DNA of 64,000 nt from Pseudomonas sp. dw_358 (GTDB lineage Bacteria; Pseudomonadota; Gammaproteobacteria; Pseudomonadales; Pseudomonadaceae), in NCBI RefSeq assembly GCF_018449655.1, contig NZ_JAAVUX010000012.1, positions 1 through 64,000 of the forward strand, given 5' to 3'. Of this stretch, positions 1-7,553 are shown in pieces. Numbering within the stretch: position 1 is the stretch's first letter; every line of letters begins with the position of its first letter. Under the pieces are notes generated by a model. It saw only the letters and a program-made list of their open reading frames with translations. It searched no databases and was not told where the DNA came from. The position numbers were made by a program, and so were the translations under genes.

Positions 1-433
1 GGTCAGCTCCTACGCCGTTTGGGTGTGTACGTAGTGCTGGTGTAGGAGCAGAGCTTGCTCGCGAGGGCCGTGGCGCGATGTGCAGGGCGGATCGCGGTGG
101 ATGCATCGCGACCAAGGTCGGCTCCTACGCCGTTTGGGTGTGTACCCACTGCCGGCGTAGGAGCCGAGCTTGCTCGCGAGGGCCGTGGCGCGTTGTGCCA
201 GACAGATCGCGGTGGATGCATCGCGACCAAGGTCGGCTCCTACGCCGTTTGGGTGTGTACCCACTGCCGGCGTAGGAGCAGAGCTTGCTCGCGAAGGCCG
301 TGGCGCGGCGTGCCGGGCGGATCGCGGTGGATGCATCGCGACCAAGGTCAGCTCCTACGCCGTTTGGGTGTGTACGTAGTGCTGGTGTAGGAGCAGAGCT
401 TGCTCGCGAGGGCCGTGGCGCGATGTGCAGGGC
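1..433. repeat. Tandem REPIN array, 115-bp period
   Basis: The REP sequence GTAGGAGC-(A/C)-GAGCTTGCTCGCGA begins at 42, 157, 272 and 387, exactly 115 bp apart. Each is followed by an inverted partner ending in GGTCRGCTCCTAC (for example 106-128), so each 87-bp block is a REP doublet (REPIN) separated by a 28-bp spacer. Three doublets are complete (42-128, 157-243, 272-358). The window opens inside one (1-13), and the last (387-433) has lost its right half where the Rsm-type RNA gene begins. Positions 1-88 are identical to 346-433, so there is a higher-order repeat of three units and two spacer variants. Such elements are typically non-coding; no protein is proposed here. Confidence 0.93.
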
Positions 434-446
434 AGAACGCAGACAA

Positions 447-560
447 CAAAAAACCCGCCGAGGCGGGTTTTTTGTTTGCCATTCCAACGTCCTGTCGGTG
501 GCGTCCTTGCGATGGCTGGTCGGTCCTTGACCCTGAAGCAGTTCCTTTGCTTCAGTTGAT
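447..560 (-). ncRNA. rsmX: RsmX-type small RNA (RsmA/RsmE-sequestering)
   Basis: On the minus strand a roughly 114-nt transcript is predicted, with -10 TAATCT at 572-567, a start near 560 and a Rho-independent terminator at 448-467. It holds five GGA motifs (complements at 543-545, 524-526, 504-506, 490-492, 483-485), four of them in AAGGA or CAGGA context. The first sits in the loop of a perfect 7-bp stem (533-539 with 549-555). These are the hallmarks of Gac/Rsm small RNAs, which titrate the RsmA/RsmE translational repressors. A GacA-type upstream element lies about 65 bp upstream. It is assigned to the RsmX class by size (known RsmX RNAs are about 110-120 nt). RsmY or RsmZ identity is less likely but not excluded without a covariance-model search. 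Confidence 0.85.
448..473 (-). terminator. Rho-independent terminator of the Rsm-type RNA
   Basis: A GC stem CCCGCC/GGCGGG (454-459 with 462-467) is followed on the minus strand by a run of six T (453-448). A-rich sequence on the other flank makes it usable in both directions. Confidence 0.9.
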
Positions 561-616
561 GGGTCTAGATTACCGTCAGGCCCAAGAAAGCCATAGAGGA
601 GATTGTGACCACAACG

Positions 617-634
617 TGTAAGACATTCGCTATA
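617..634 (-). promoter_or_regulatory. GacA-type upstream activating sequence
   Basis: On the minus strand the element reads TATAGC-N6-CTTACA. The GacA consensus is TGTAAG-N6-CTTACA, so one half is perfect and the other matches 3 of 6. Its centre lies about 65 bp upstream of the predicted start of the small RNA, the position known for Gac-controlled rsm genes. Confidence 0.75.
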
Positions 635-656
635 CCCGGCGCGATCGATCACCCAC

Positions 657-685
657 AAAAAAGGGTGCCCGAAGGCACCCTTTTT
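657..685 (-). terminator. rpsA terminator
   Basis: A perfect stem GGGTGCC/GGCACCC with loop CGAA (664-681) has a T run on either strand, so it looks bidirectional. It lies 18 bp after the rpsA stop codon and separates rpsA from the small RNA gene. Confidence 0.9.
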
Positions 686-702
686 CTATGGTCTGACAGA
701 AC

Positions 703-2397
703 TTAGTTCTGTTTTTCCATTTGAGCACGCAGCAGGTCGCCCAGAGTGGTCGGCCCAGCAGCGATATCCGAAGTGGCTGGCTTGTCGCGCAGGCTTTGGA
801 TAGCTTCTTTCTCGTCTTCAACGTCTTTCGATTTGATCGACAGTTGGATGACGCGGGACTTGCGGTCAACGCTGATGATCTTGGCTTCGATTTCTTCGCC
901 TTCCTTCAGAACGTTGCGCGCGTCTTCAACGCGGTCACGGCTGATTTCGGAAGCTTTCAGAATGGCTTCTACGCCATCGGCCAGAACCACTACAGCGCCC
1001 TTGGCATCAACTTCTTTTACGGTACCGCGAACGATAGCGCCTTTGTCGTTGACAGCAACGTAGTCAGACTGAGGGTCTGCTTCCAGTTGCTTGATGCCCA
1101 GGGAGATGCGCTCGCGCTCTGGATCTACGGACAGGATAACGGTATCCAGTTCGTCGCCCTTCTTGTAACGACGTACGGCTTCTTCGCCCACTTCGTTCCA
1201 GGAGATGTCGGACAGGTGAACAAGACCGTCGATGCCGCCGTCCAGACCAATGAAGATACCGAAATCGGTGATCGACTTGATGGTGCCGGAGATCTTGTCG
1301 CCCTTGTTGAACTGACCGGAGAAATCTTCCCACGGGTTCGACTTGCACTGCTTGATGCCCAGGGAGATACGACGGCGCTCTTCGTCGATGTCCAGAACCA
1401 TGACTTCCACTTCGTCGCCGACTTGTACGACTTTCGAAGGGTGGATGTTCTTGTTGGTCCAGTCCATTTCGGAAACGTGTACCAGGCCTTCAACGCCTTC
1501 TTCCAGCTCAGCGAAGCAGCCGTAGTCGGTCAGGTTGGTCACGCGCGCCATGACGCGGGTGTGCTCTGGGTAACGAGCCTTGATAGCGACCCATGGATCT
1601 TCGCCCAGCTGCTTGAAGCCCAGGGAAACACGGTTGCGCTCGCGATCGTACTTCAGAACCTTGACATCGATCTCGTCGCCAACGTTGACGACTTCCGATG
1701 GGTGCTTGATACGCTTCCAGGCCATGTCGGTAATGTGCAGCAAGCCGTCCACGCCACCCAGATCGACGAATGCGCCGTAGTCGGTGAGGTTTTTGACGAT
1801 ACCTTTGACCTGTTGGCCTTCCTGCAGGGATTCCAGCAGAGCTTCGCGCTCGGCCGAGTTCTCGGCTTCCAGGACACTGCGACGGGAAACGACAACGTTG
1901 TTGCGCTTCTGGTCGAGTTTGATGACCTTGAATTCGAGCTCTTTACCTTCCAGGTGGGTGGTGTCGCGCACTGGGCGGACGTCGACCAGGGAACCAGGCA
2001 GGAACGCACGGATGCCGTTAACGTCGACAGTGAAGCCGCCTTTAACCTTACCGTTGATAACGCCCTTGACCACTTCCTCTGCAGCGAAAGCCGCTTCCAG
2101 AACAATCCAGCACTCGGCACGCTTGGCTTTTTCACGGGACAGTTTGGTTTCGCCAAAGCCGTCTTCAACCGCGTCCAGCGCAACGTGCACTTCGTCACCG
2201 ACCTTGATGGTCAGATCGCCAGCGTCGTTGTGGAACTGTTCCAGCGGGATGAGGCCTTCCGACTTCAAACCGGCGTGAACGGTAACCCAACCAGCCTGGT
2301 AATCGATATCAACGATGATAGCCGTGATGATAGCGCCAGCCTGAAGGTTCAGGGTCTTTAGGCTTTCTTCAAAGAGTTCTGCAAAGCTTTCGCTCAT
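703..2397 (-). CDS. rpsA: 30S ribosomal protein S1
   Basis: This 564-residue protein has the length and sequence of bacterial ribosomal protein S1, which binds mRNA on the 30S subunit and helps start translation on structured or weak Shine-Dalgarno messages. Six S1/OB-fold repeats cover roughly residues 20-520. The later repeats carry the usual pattern ([21 protein letters not shown], then [20 protein letters not shown]). The start [12 protein letters not shown] is conserved and preceded by AGGAATTAAA. It is the last gene of the gyrA-serC-pheA-hisC-tyrA-cmk-rpsA block and is followed by a terminator. ihfB, often downstream of rpsA, is not seen before the window edge. Confidence 0.98.
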   Translation of the reverse strand: MSESFAELFEESLKTLNLQAGAIITAIIVDIDYQAGWVTVHAGLKSEGLIPLEQFHNDAGDLTIKVGDEVHVALDAVEDGFGETKLSREKAKRAECWIVLEAAFAAEEVVKGVINGKVKGGFTVDVNGIRAFLPGSLVDVRPVRDTTHLEGKELEFKVIKLDQKRNNVVVSRRSVLEAENSAEREALLESLQEGQQVKGIVKNLTDYGAFVDLGGVDGLLHITDMAWKRIKHPSEVVNVGDEIDVKVLKYDRERNRVSLGFKQLGEDPWVAIKARYPEHTRVMARVTNLTDYGCFAELEEGVEGLVHVSEMDWTNKNIHPSKVVQVGDEVEVMVLDIDEERRRISLGIKQCKSNPWEDFSGQFNKGDKISGTIKSITDFGIFIGLDGGIDGLVHLSDISWNEVGEEAVRRYKKGDELDTVILSVDPERERISLGIKQLEADPQSDYVAVNDKGAIVRGTVKEVDAKGAVVVLADGVEAILKASEISRDRVEDARNVLKEGEEIEAKIISVDRKSRVIQLSIKSKDVEDEKEAIQSLRDKPATSDIAAGPTTLGDLLRAQMEKQN

Positions 2398-2517
2398 TTT
2401 AATTCCTGTAGATTTGGGCGAAACATACGCCCATCAGCCACGCTCCAGACAACGTGGGTTTCGTTCAAGTAAAGAAAAGCCTACGGGACTAGGACTGGGG
2501 GCCCGTACGCTTTCTGG
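2398..2517 (-). promoter_or_regulatory. cmk-rpsA spacer with leader hairpins
   Basis: This 120-bp spacer carries two inverted repeats on the minus strand: TACGGG/CCCGTA (2482-2487 with 2502-2507) and GGGCG/CGCCC (2415-2431), the latter just upstream of the rpsA ribosome-binding site. It probably holds the rpsA leader. S1 is known to control its own translation in enterobacteria; a similar role here is inference. Confidence 0.45.
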
Positions 2518-3207
2518 TCACCCGGCGATATCGCGAAGCGCGAACTCGCTCATGATGCGTTCCAACACCTGCTCGATGGAGAGTTCGGTGGAATCCAGCT
2601 GTATGGCATCGGCCGCCGGTTTGAGCGGGGCCACTGCGCGCTGGGTGTCACGCTCATCGCGTGCACGAATCTCATCTAGCAGACTCGACAGACTAACATC
2701 ATCGCCTCGCGCCTTCAACTGCAGGTAACGGCGTCGAGCACGTTCCTCGGCGCTGGCCGTCAGAAAAATCTTCAAGGGCGCGGCGGGAAACACCACGGTA
2801 CCCATGTCCCGGCCGTCGGCCACCAGGCCCGGCGCCTCCTGGAAAGCCCGCTGGCGCTGGAGCAGGGCTTCGCGCACGGCAGGCAAGGCCGCAACGATCG
2901 AGGCGCCCGCCCCGACCGTCTCGTTGCGAATGGCCTGAGTGACTTCTTCGCCTTCAAGAATGATGTGCTGAGGCTGCTCGGCGGTGGCGGCGACGAACTG
3001 CACGTCCAGATGAGCAGCCAACAAGTGCAGCGAAGCCTCGTTGCTCAGGGCCACGCCGTGGTTGCCGGCAGCAAACGCCAGCAGCCGGTACAGCGCGCCG
3101 GAATCCAGCAGATTCCAGCCCAGGCGCTTGGCGAGAATGCCCGCCACAGTGCCCTTGCCTGAACCGCTTGGCCCGTCGATGGTGATTACTGGGGCCTGAA
3201 AGTTCAC
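2518..3207 (-). CDS. cmk: Cytidylate kinase
   Basis: The 229-residue protein phosphorylates CMP and dCMP using ATP in pyrimidine nucleotide recycling. The P-loop GPSGSGKGT is at residues 13-21, and the family motif DSGALYR and the LID-region RGRDMGTV-like stretch ([12 protein letters not shown]) are present. The start is GTG, inside GTGA, so it overlaps the tyrA stop codon by 3 bases, suggesting translational coupling. In most Pseudomonas aroA sequence would lie between tyrA and cmk; here there is none. rpsA follows 120 bp downstream, the conserved cmk-rpsA order. Confidence 0.97.
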   Translation of the reverse strand: MNFQAPVITIDGPSGSGKGTVAGILAKRLGWNLLDSGALYRLLAFAAGNHGVALSNEASLHLLAAHLDVQFVAATAEQPQHIILEGEEVTQAIRNETVGAGASIVAALPAVREALLQRQRAFQEAPGLVADGRDMGTVVFPAAPLKIFLTASAEERARRRYLQLKARGDDVSLSSLLDEIRARDERDTQRAVAPLKPAADAIQLDSTELSIEQVLERIMSEFALRDIAG

Positions 3208-4127
3208 GATTTGCCCTCTTTGGCCTGATTCAAAAGTTTGCCGAAATGCTCTCGTGCGCTGCGGGCACGGGTGAACACGTCGAGCAGTTGCTCGCCGTCA
3301 CCCGCATCCACGGCCTCGCGCAGGTCGTCGAGGTCGGTACGAAACGTATCCAACGCGTGCAGAACGGCCTCGCGGTTACCGAGGAAAATGTCCCGCCACA
3401 TCACCGGGTCGCTGCCGGCGATGCGCGTGAAGTCACGAAAACCGCCCGCGGCGTAACGAAAGATGTCGAGGTTCTCGCTGCGTTTTGCCAGTGAATCAAC
3501 CAGACCGAAGGCTAGCAAATGCGGCAGATGACTGGTCGCTGCCAGCACTTCGTCGTGGCGCTCGACCTGCATGTGCTCAACATCCGCGCCCAGGGCCCGC
3601 CATAGAGTATCGACCACATCCAGCGCGGCGGCGTCGGTTTCCGGCAAAGGGGTCAGGATCACCTTGTGCCGACGAAACAGGCGCCCGTTGGACGCTTCCA
3701 CACCACTCTGCTCGGAGCCGGCAATGGGGTGCCCCGGGACGAAGCGCGGCAACGACGTGCCAAACGCCTCGCGGGCGGCTCGCACGATATTGCCCTTGGC
3801 GCTGCCGACATCGGTCAGCACCGCGTTGCCCAGATCGAGTTTCGCCAGCATGGCCAGGAGTTTCTCCATGGCCAGGATCGGCACTGCCAGCTGGATCACG
3901 TCGGCGCCCTCGCAGGCGCGGGCCAGATCCGCTTCGCAGCGATCGACCACGCCCAGCTCGACGGCGCGAGCACGGGACGGTGCATGTTGATCGACCCCGA
4001 CCACTTCGCGACACAGCCCGCTTTCGCGAGCGCCCTTGGCAAATGAACCGCCGATCAGGCCCAGACCGACCACCACCAGCCGACCGATGATAGGTGTCAC
4101 AGGTTGCCGAGTGATGACATCAACCAC
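3204..4127 (-). CDS. tyrA: Prephenate dehydrogenase, not fused to AroA
   Basis: The 307-residue protein converts prephenate (or arogenate) to the precursor of tyrosine with NAD(P). The Rossmann motif GLGLIGGS is near residues 22-29, with the substrate-binding region [10 protein letters not shown] and the helical C-terminal domain containing [14 protein letters not shown]. The GTG start overlaps the end of hisC by 8 bp. In P. aeruginosa, P. putida and most relatives this enzyme is the N-terminal half of a protein of about 740 residues whose C-terminal half is EPSP synthase (AroA). Here the protein ends at KEGKS and its stop overlaps the cmk start, so the AroA half is absent. Confidence 0.95.
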   Translation of the reverse strand: MVDVITRQPVTPIIGRLVVVGLGLIGGSFAKGARESGLCREVVGVDQHAPSRARAVELGVVDRCEADLARACEGADVIQLAVPILAMEKLLAMLAKLDLGNAVLTDVGSAKGNIVRAAREAFGTSLPRFVPGHPIAGSEQSGVEASNGRLFRRHKVILTPLPETDAAALDVVDTLWRALGADVEHMQVERHDEVLAATSHLPHLLAFGLVDSLAKRSENLDIFRYAAGGFRDFTRIAGSDPVMWRDIFLGNREAVLHALDTFRTDLDDLREAVDAGDGEQLLDVFTRARSAREHFGKLLNQAKEGKS

Positions 4128-5229
4128 GAGCCAGCACCTTGCCCAGCGCTTCGAGGAAGCGGCTGTTTTCAGCAGGCAGACCGATGGTCACCCGCAGATG
4201 GTTCGGCATGCCATAACCGGTCACCGGGCGTACGATGACGCCCTCGGCCAGCAGCGCGGTGTACACCGGCAAGCCGGCGGTACCGACATCCACGGCAATA
4301 AAATTGCCGCGCGAAGGAATCCAGCTGAGCCCCAAGGCCCGAAAGCCATCCTCCAGCTGCTGCATGCCGGCGGCATTGAGCTCGCGGCTGCGCACCAGGT
4401 AGTCGGTGTCCAACAGCGCAGCGCAGGCGGCCGCCAGGGCCAGGCTGTTGACGTTGAACGGCTGACGCACGCGATTGAGCACGTCGGCGATCACCGGCGC
4501 GGAGATCGCATAGCCTACCCGCAGTGCGGCCAGGCCATAGGCCTTGGAGAAGGTACGCGAGACCAGCAGGTTCGGGTGCGCGGCCAGAAAATTCAGGCCG
4601 TCCGGCAGGTCACCGCCCTGGGCGTATTCGATGTAGGCCTCGTCCAGCACCACCAGCACGTGCTCGGGCACGGCATCGAGGAACTCGCTCAAGGCCTGCG
4701 GACCGAACCAGGTGCCGGTCGGGTTGTTCGGGTTGGCAACGAAGACCAGCCGTGTCTTGTCGTCGATGGCCGCCAGCATTGCCGGCAGGTCATGACCGTA
4801 ATCCTTGGCCGGCACGACCCGCGCCCCGGCGCTGACGGCCTGGGTGACAATCGGGTAGATGGCAAAGGCGTGCTCACTGAACACCGCGTTCAGGCCGGGG
4901 GCCAGATAGGCGCGAGCCACCAGCTCGAGAATGTCGTTGGAGCCGTTGCCCAGGGTGATCTGATCAGCGGACACGCCATAGCGAGTCGACAGCGCGGCCT
5001 TGAGGTCGAAACCGTTGCCATCGGGATAGCGAGTCAGTTCTTCCAGGGCTTCACGAATGGCCGCGACCGATTTGGCCCCAGGGCCCGAGGGGTTTTCGTT
5101 GCTGGCCAGCTTGATGATGGCCGCCGGGTCCAGATTCAGTTCACGGGCCAGTTCGTCCACCGGCTTGCCGGGAACGTAGGGTGAAAGTTGCTGCACACCC
5201 GACTGGGCCAGCGCGAGGAAATCGCTCAT
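4120..5229 (-). CDS. hisC: Histidinol-phosphate aminotransferase
   Basis: This 369-residue fold-type I PLP enzyme has the length of the HisC family. Seen are the N-terminal KLASNENP, the PNNPTGT turn, LDEAYIEY, and the PLP-lysine region SRTFSKAYGLAALRVGY. HisC makes histidinol phosphate, and such enzymes often also transaminate phenylpyruvate and hydroxyphenylpyruvate. Its place between pheA and tyrA suggests use in aromatic amino acid synthesis. It starts 14 bp after pheA ends and overlaps tyrA. A second hisC elsewhere in the histidine operon is likely but outside the window. Confidence 0.95.
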   Translation of the reverse strand: MSDFLALAQSGVQQLSPYVPGKPVDELARELNLDPAAIIKLASNENPSGPGAKSVAAIREALEELTRYPDGNGFDLKAALSTRYGVSADQITLGNGSNDILELVARAYLAPGLNAVFSEHAFAIYPIVTQAVSAGARVVPAKDYGHDLPAMLAAIDDKTRLVFVANPNNPTGTWFGPQALSEFLDAVPEHVLVVLDEAYIEYAQGGDLPDGLNFLAAHPNLLVSRTFSKAYGLAALRVGYAISAPVIADVLNRVRQPFNVNSLALAAACAALLDTDYLVRSRELNAAGMQQLEDGFRALGLSWIPSRGNFIAVDVGTAGLPVYTALLAEGVIVRPVTGYGMPNHLRVTIGLPAENSRFLEALGKVLARG

Positions 5230-5243
5230 TTGTTTCTAAACCT

Positions 5244-6338
5244 TTATAAAACCGCTTTCGGGTAGGAACCCAGCACCTTGAGTGCCACGGCATCTTGACT
5301 GATCTTCTCGAGGACGGCCTTGATCAGCGGATCGCGATGGTGGCCGACAAAGTCGATGAAGAATACGTAGGTCCACTTGCCGCTGCGCGATGGACGGGTC
5401 TCGATCCGGGTCAGGTCGATGCCGTTGTCGTGGAAAGGCACCAGCAGTTCGTGCAGGGCGCCTGGGCGGTTGCTCATGGACACGATGATCGATGTCTTGT
5501 CGTCGCCGGTGGGCGGGACTTCCTGATTGCCGATGATCAGGAACCGCGTTGAGTTATCCGGACGGTCCTCGATCTTTTCCGCCAGATAAGTCAACTCGTA
5601 CAGGCTCGCTGCCATTTCGCCGGCGATGGCCGCAGAGTTCCACTCGCTCTTCACCCGCTTGGCCGCTTCGGCGTTGCTGGCAACGGCCACGCGCTCGACG
5701 TTCGGGTAGTGCGCATCCAGCCACTTGCGGCACTGGGCCAGGGACTGGGCGTGAGAGTAGATGCGGCTGATGCTGCTGGTCTTGGTGCTGTCGCCCACCA
5801 GCAGATGGTGGTGGATGCGCAGCTCGACTTCGCCGCAAATCACCATGTCGTGCTCGAGGAAGCTGTCGAGGGTGTGGTTGACCGCGCCTTCGGTGGAATT
5901 TTCCACCGGCACCACGCCGAAGTTGACGGCGCCTGCCGCCACTTCACGGAACACTTCGTCGATGGCGGCCATCGGCGTGCTGATCACGGCATGGCCGAAA
6001 TGTTTCATGCAGGCCGCCTGACTGAAAGTCCCTTCCGGCCCCAGGTAGGCAACCTTCAGCGGATTTTCCAAGGCCAGGCAGGAGGACATCACTTCCCGGA
6101 AAAGGCGGGCCATTTCCTCGTTACTGAGCGGGCCTTTGTTACGCTCCATGACCCGCTTGAGCACCGCCGCTTCACGCTCGGGGCGGTAGAACACCGGCAC
6201 TTCGCCTTCCGCCAACGCGGCCATCTTCACCCGCGCCACTTCTTCGGCGCAGCGCGCACGGTCGCTGATCAGTTCGAGGATTTTCTCGTCCAGTGCGTCG
6301 ATGCGCACCCGCAACGCCTTGAGCTCGTGTTCGGACAT
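5244..6338 (-). CDS. pheA: Bifunctional chorismate mutase/prephenate dehydratase (P-protein)
   Basis: The 364-residue protein carries chorismate to phenylpyruvate. An AroQ-type chorismate mutase domain fills about residues 5-90 (LRVRIDALDEKILELI, later FREVMSSCLALE). The prephenate dehydratase domain begins at VAYLGPEGTFSQ and includes VVPVENSTEGAV and the catalytic-loop NSTRFLII. An ACT domain (residues about 280-360, NRPGALHELL) should bind phenylalanine for feedback inhibition. The start ATG overlaps the serC stop by one base (TGATG). Confidence 0.97.
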   Translation of the reverse strand: MSEHELKALRVRIDALDEKILELISDRARCAEEVARVKMAALAEGEVPVFYRPEREAAVLKRVMERNKGPLSNEEMARLFREVMSSCLALENPLKVAYLGPEGTFSQAACMKHFGHAVISTPMAAIDEVFREVAAGAVNFGVVPVENSTEGAVNHTLDSFLEHDMVICGEVELRIHHHLLVGDSTKTSSISRIYSHAQSLAQCRKWLDAHYPNVERVAVASNAEAAKRVKSEWNSAAIAGEMAASLYELTYLAEKIEDRPDNSTRFLIIGNQEVPPTGDDKTSIIVSMSNRPGALHELLVPFHDNGIDLTRIETRPSRSGKWTYVFFIDFVGHHRDPLIKAVLEKISQDAVALKVLGSYPKAVL

Positions 6339-7423
6339 CAGCCGTTTTCCTTTTCGAACTCCGCCATGTAGCTGACCAGCGCCTCGACGGCGTCCTGGCC
6401 CAGGGCGTTATAAATGGAAGCGCGCATGCCGCCAACCGAGCGGTGGCCCTTGAGGTTGAGCAGGCCGCGCGCATCGGCGCCGGCGAGGAAGGCCTTGTCC
6501 AGGCGCTCGTCGGCCAGGCGGAACGGCACGTTCATCCACGAGCGTGCCTCAACGCTGATCGGGTTGCTGTAGAACGCACTGGCGTCGATGAAGCCGTACA
6601 GACGGTCTTTCTTCGCCCGGTTGCGCTGCTCCATGGCCACCACGCCACCCTGCTCTTTCAGCCACTCGAACACCAGGCCAGAGAGGTACCAGGAATAGGT
6701 TGCCGGGGTGTTGTACATCGAACCGTTGTCGGCCGCGACCTTGTAGTCGAGCATGGTCGGGCAGCTGCTGCGGGCACGGCCCAGCAGGTCTTCGCGAATG
6801 ATCGCCACCACCAGGCCGCTGGGGCCGATGTTTTTCTGCGCGCCGGCGTAGATCATGCCGAACTGCGAGACATCGCATGGGCGCGACAGGATGTCCGAGG
6901 ACATGTCCACCACCAGCGGGACATCACCGGCCTGCGGCACCCAGTCGAACTCCAGCCCGCCGATGGTTTCGTTGGACGCATAATGCACATAGGCTGCGCC
7001 CGGGGTCAGTTTCCACTCGCTTTGCGGCGGGATGGACAGGTAGTCGCGGGACTTGGCACTGGCCGGGATGTTGACATGGCCATAGCGACGCGCTTCATCG
7101 ATGGCTTTTTTCGACCAGATACCGGTCTCGATATAGTCTGCGATGCCGTTTTCCGGCAGCAGATTGAGCGGGATCTCGGCAAATTGCTGGCTGGCGCCGC
7201 CCTGAAGGAACAGCACCTTGTAGTGGGACGGAATGGACAGCAGGTCGCGGAGGTCTTGCTCTGCCTTTTCGGCCACGGCGACGTAGTCATCGCTACGGTG
7301 ACTCATTTCCATGATGGAAAGGCCCTTGCCATGCCAGTCCAGCAGCTCGGCCTGGGCGCGCTGCAAAACGGCTTCCGGAAGCGCGGCTGGGCCGGCGCAG
7401 AAGTTAAAGGCTCGATTGCTCAC
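6338..7423 (-). CDS. serC: Phosphoserine aminotransferase
   Basis: The 361-residue protein matches SerC, which converts 3-phosphohydroxypyruvate to phosphoserine for serine and also acts in pyridoxal phosphate synthesis. The N-terminus SNRAFNFCAGPAALP, the GGAS phosphate loop (LFLQGGASQQF) and the PLP-lysine region GAQKNIGPSG are clear. The reading frame stays open upstream, but the family start is the GTG at 7423, preceded by GAGAGTG; the upstream extension is arginine-rich, unlike any SerC, and runs through a palindrome. pheA begins on the serC stop codon. Confidence 0.96.
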   Translation of the reverse strand: MSNRAFNFCAGPAALPEAVLQRAQAELLDWHGKGLSIMEMSHRSDDYVAVAEKAEQDLRDLLSIPSHYKVLFLQGGASQQFAEIPLNLLPENGIADYIETGIWSKKAIDEARRYGHVNIPASAKSRDYLSIPPQSEWKLTPGAAYVHYASNETIGGLEFDWVPQAGDVPLVVDMSSDILSRPCDVSQFGMIYAGAQKNIGPSGLVVAIIREDLLGRARSSCPTMLDYKVAADNGSMYNTPATYSWYLSGLVFEWLKEQGGVVAMEQRNRAKKDRLYGFIDASAFYSNPISVEARSWMNVPFRLADERLDKAFLAGADARGLLNLKGHRSVGGMRASIYNALGQDAVEALVSYMAEFEKENG

Positions 7424-7463
7424 ATCCACTCTCGCTCTGCTTGAATACGTTCGACATGCAGAA

Positions 7464-7541
7464 TCGCGGCGGCTGGTTCCCGACCGGGCTCGCGTCCGAG
7501 CTTGCTCGGACGCGAGCCCGGTCGGGAACCAGCCGCCGCGA
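7464..7541. repeat. Perfect 38-bp inverted repeat between gyrA and serC
   Basis: The two 38-base arms (7464-7501 and 7504-7541) are exact reverse complements separated by TT. The centre is GAGCTTGCTC, the same core as the REP sequences at 1-433. It lies 13 bp after the gyrA stop and 41 bp before serC. There is no T run, so a standard intrinsic terminator is unlikely; the RNA would fold into a very stable hairpin that could block 3' exonucleases or cause termination. Confidence 0.95.
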
Positions 7542-7553
7542 CGCCTGCAGATA

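Noticed and set aside
1-433. CRISPR array
   Set aside because: The repeated unit includes the spacers, which are nearly identical between units. Repeats are inverted REP doublets of 87 bp, not short direct repeats with unique spacers, and there are no cas genes.
3-658. Several overlapping open frames in the REP array
   Set aside because: They repeat with the 115-bp period on both strands, have Arg/Ala-rich products and no start signals; the DNA is explained by REPINs and the small RNA.
721-2361. Long open frame opposite rpsA
   Set aside because: A shadow frame of a highly expressed gene with strong codon bias; rpsA on the minus strand is certain.
3180-3240. Remnant of aroA between tyrA and cmk
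   Set aside because: There is no room: the tyrA stop and the cmk GTG overlap, and the last TyrA residues do not resemble the fusion linker or the EPSP synthase start.
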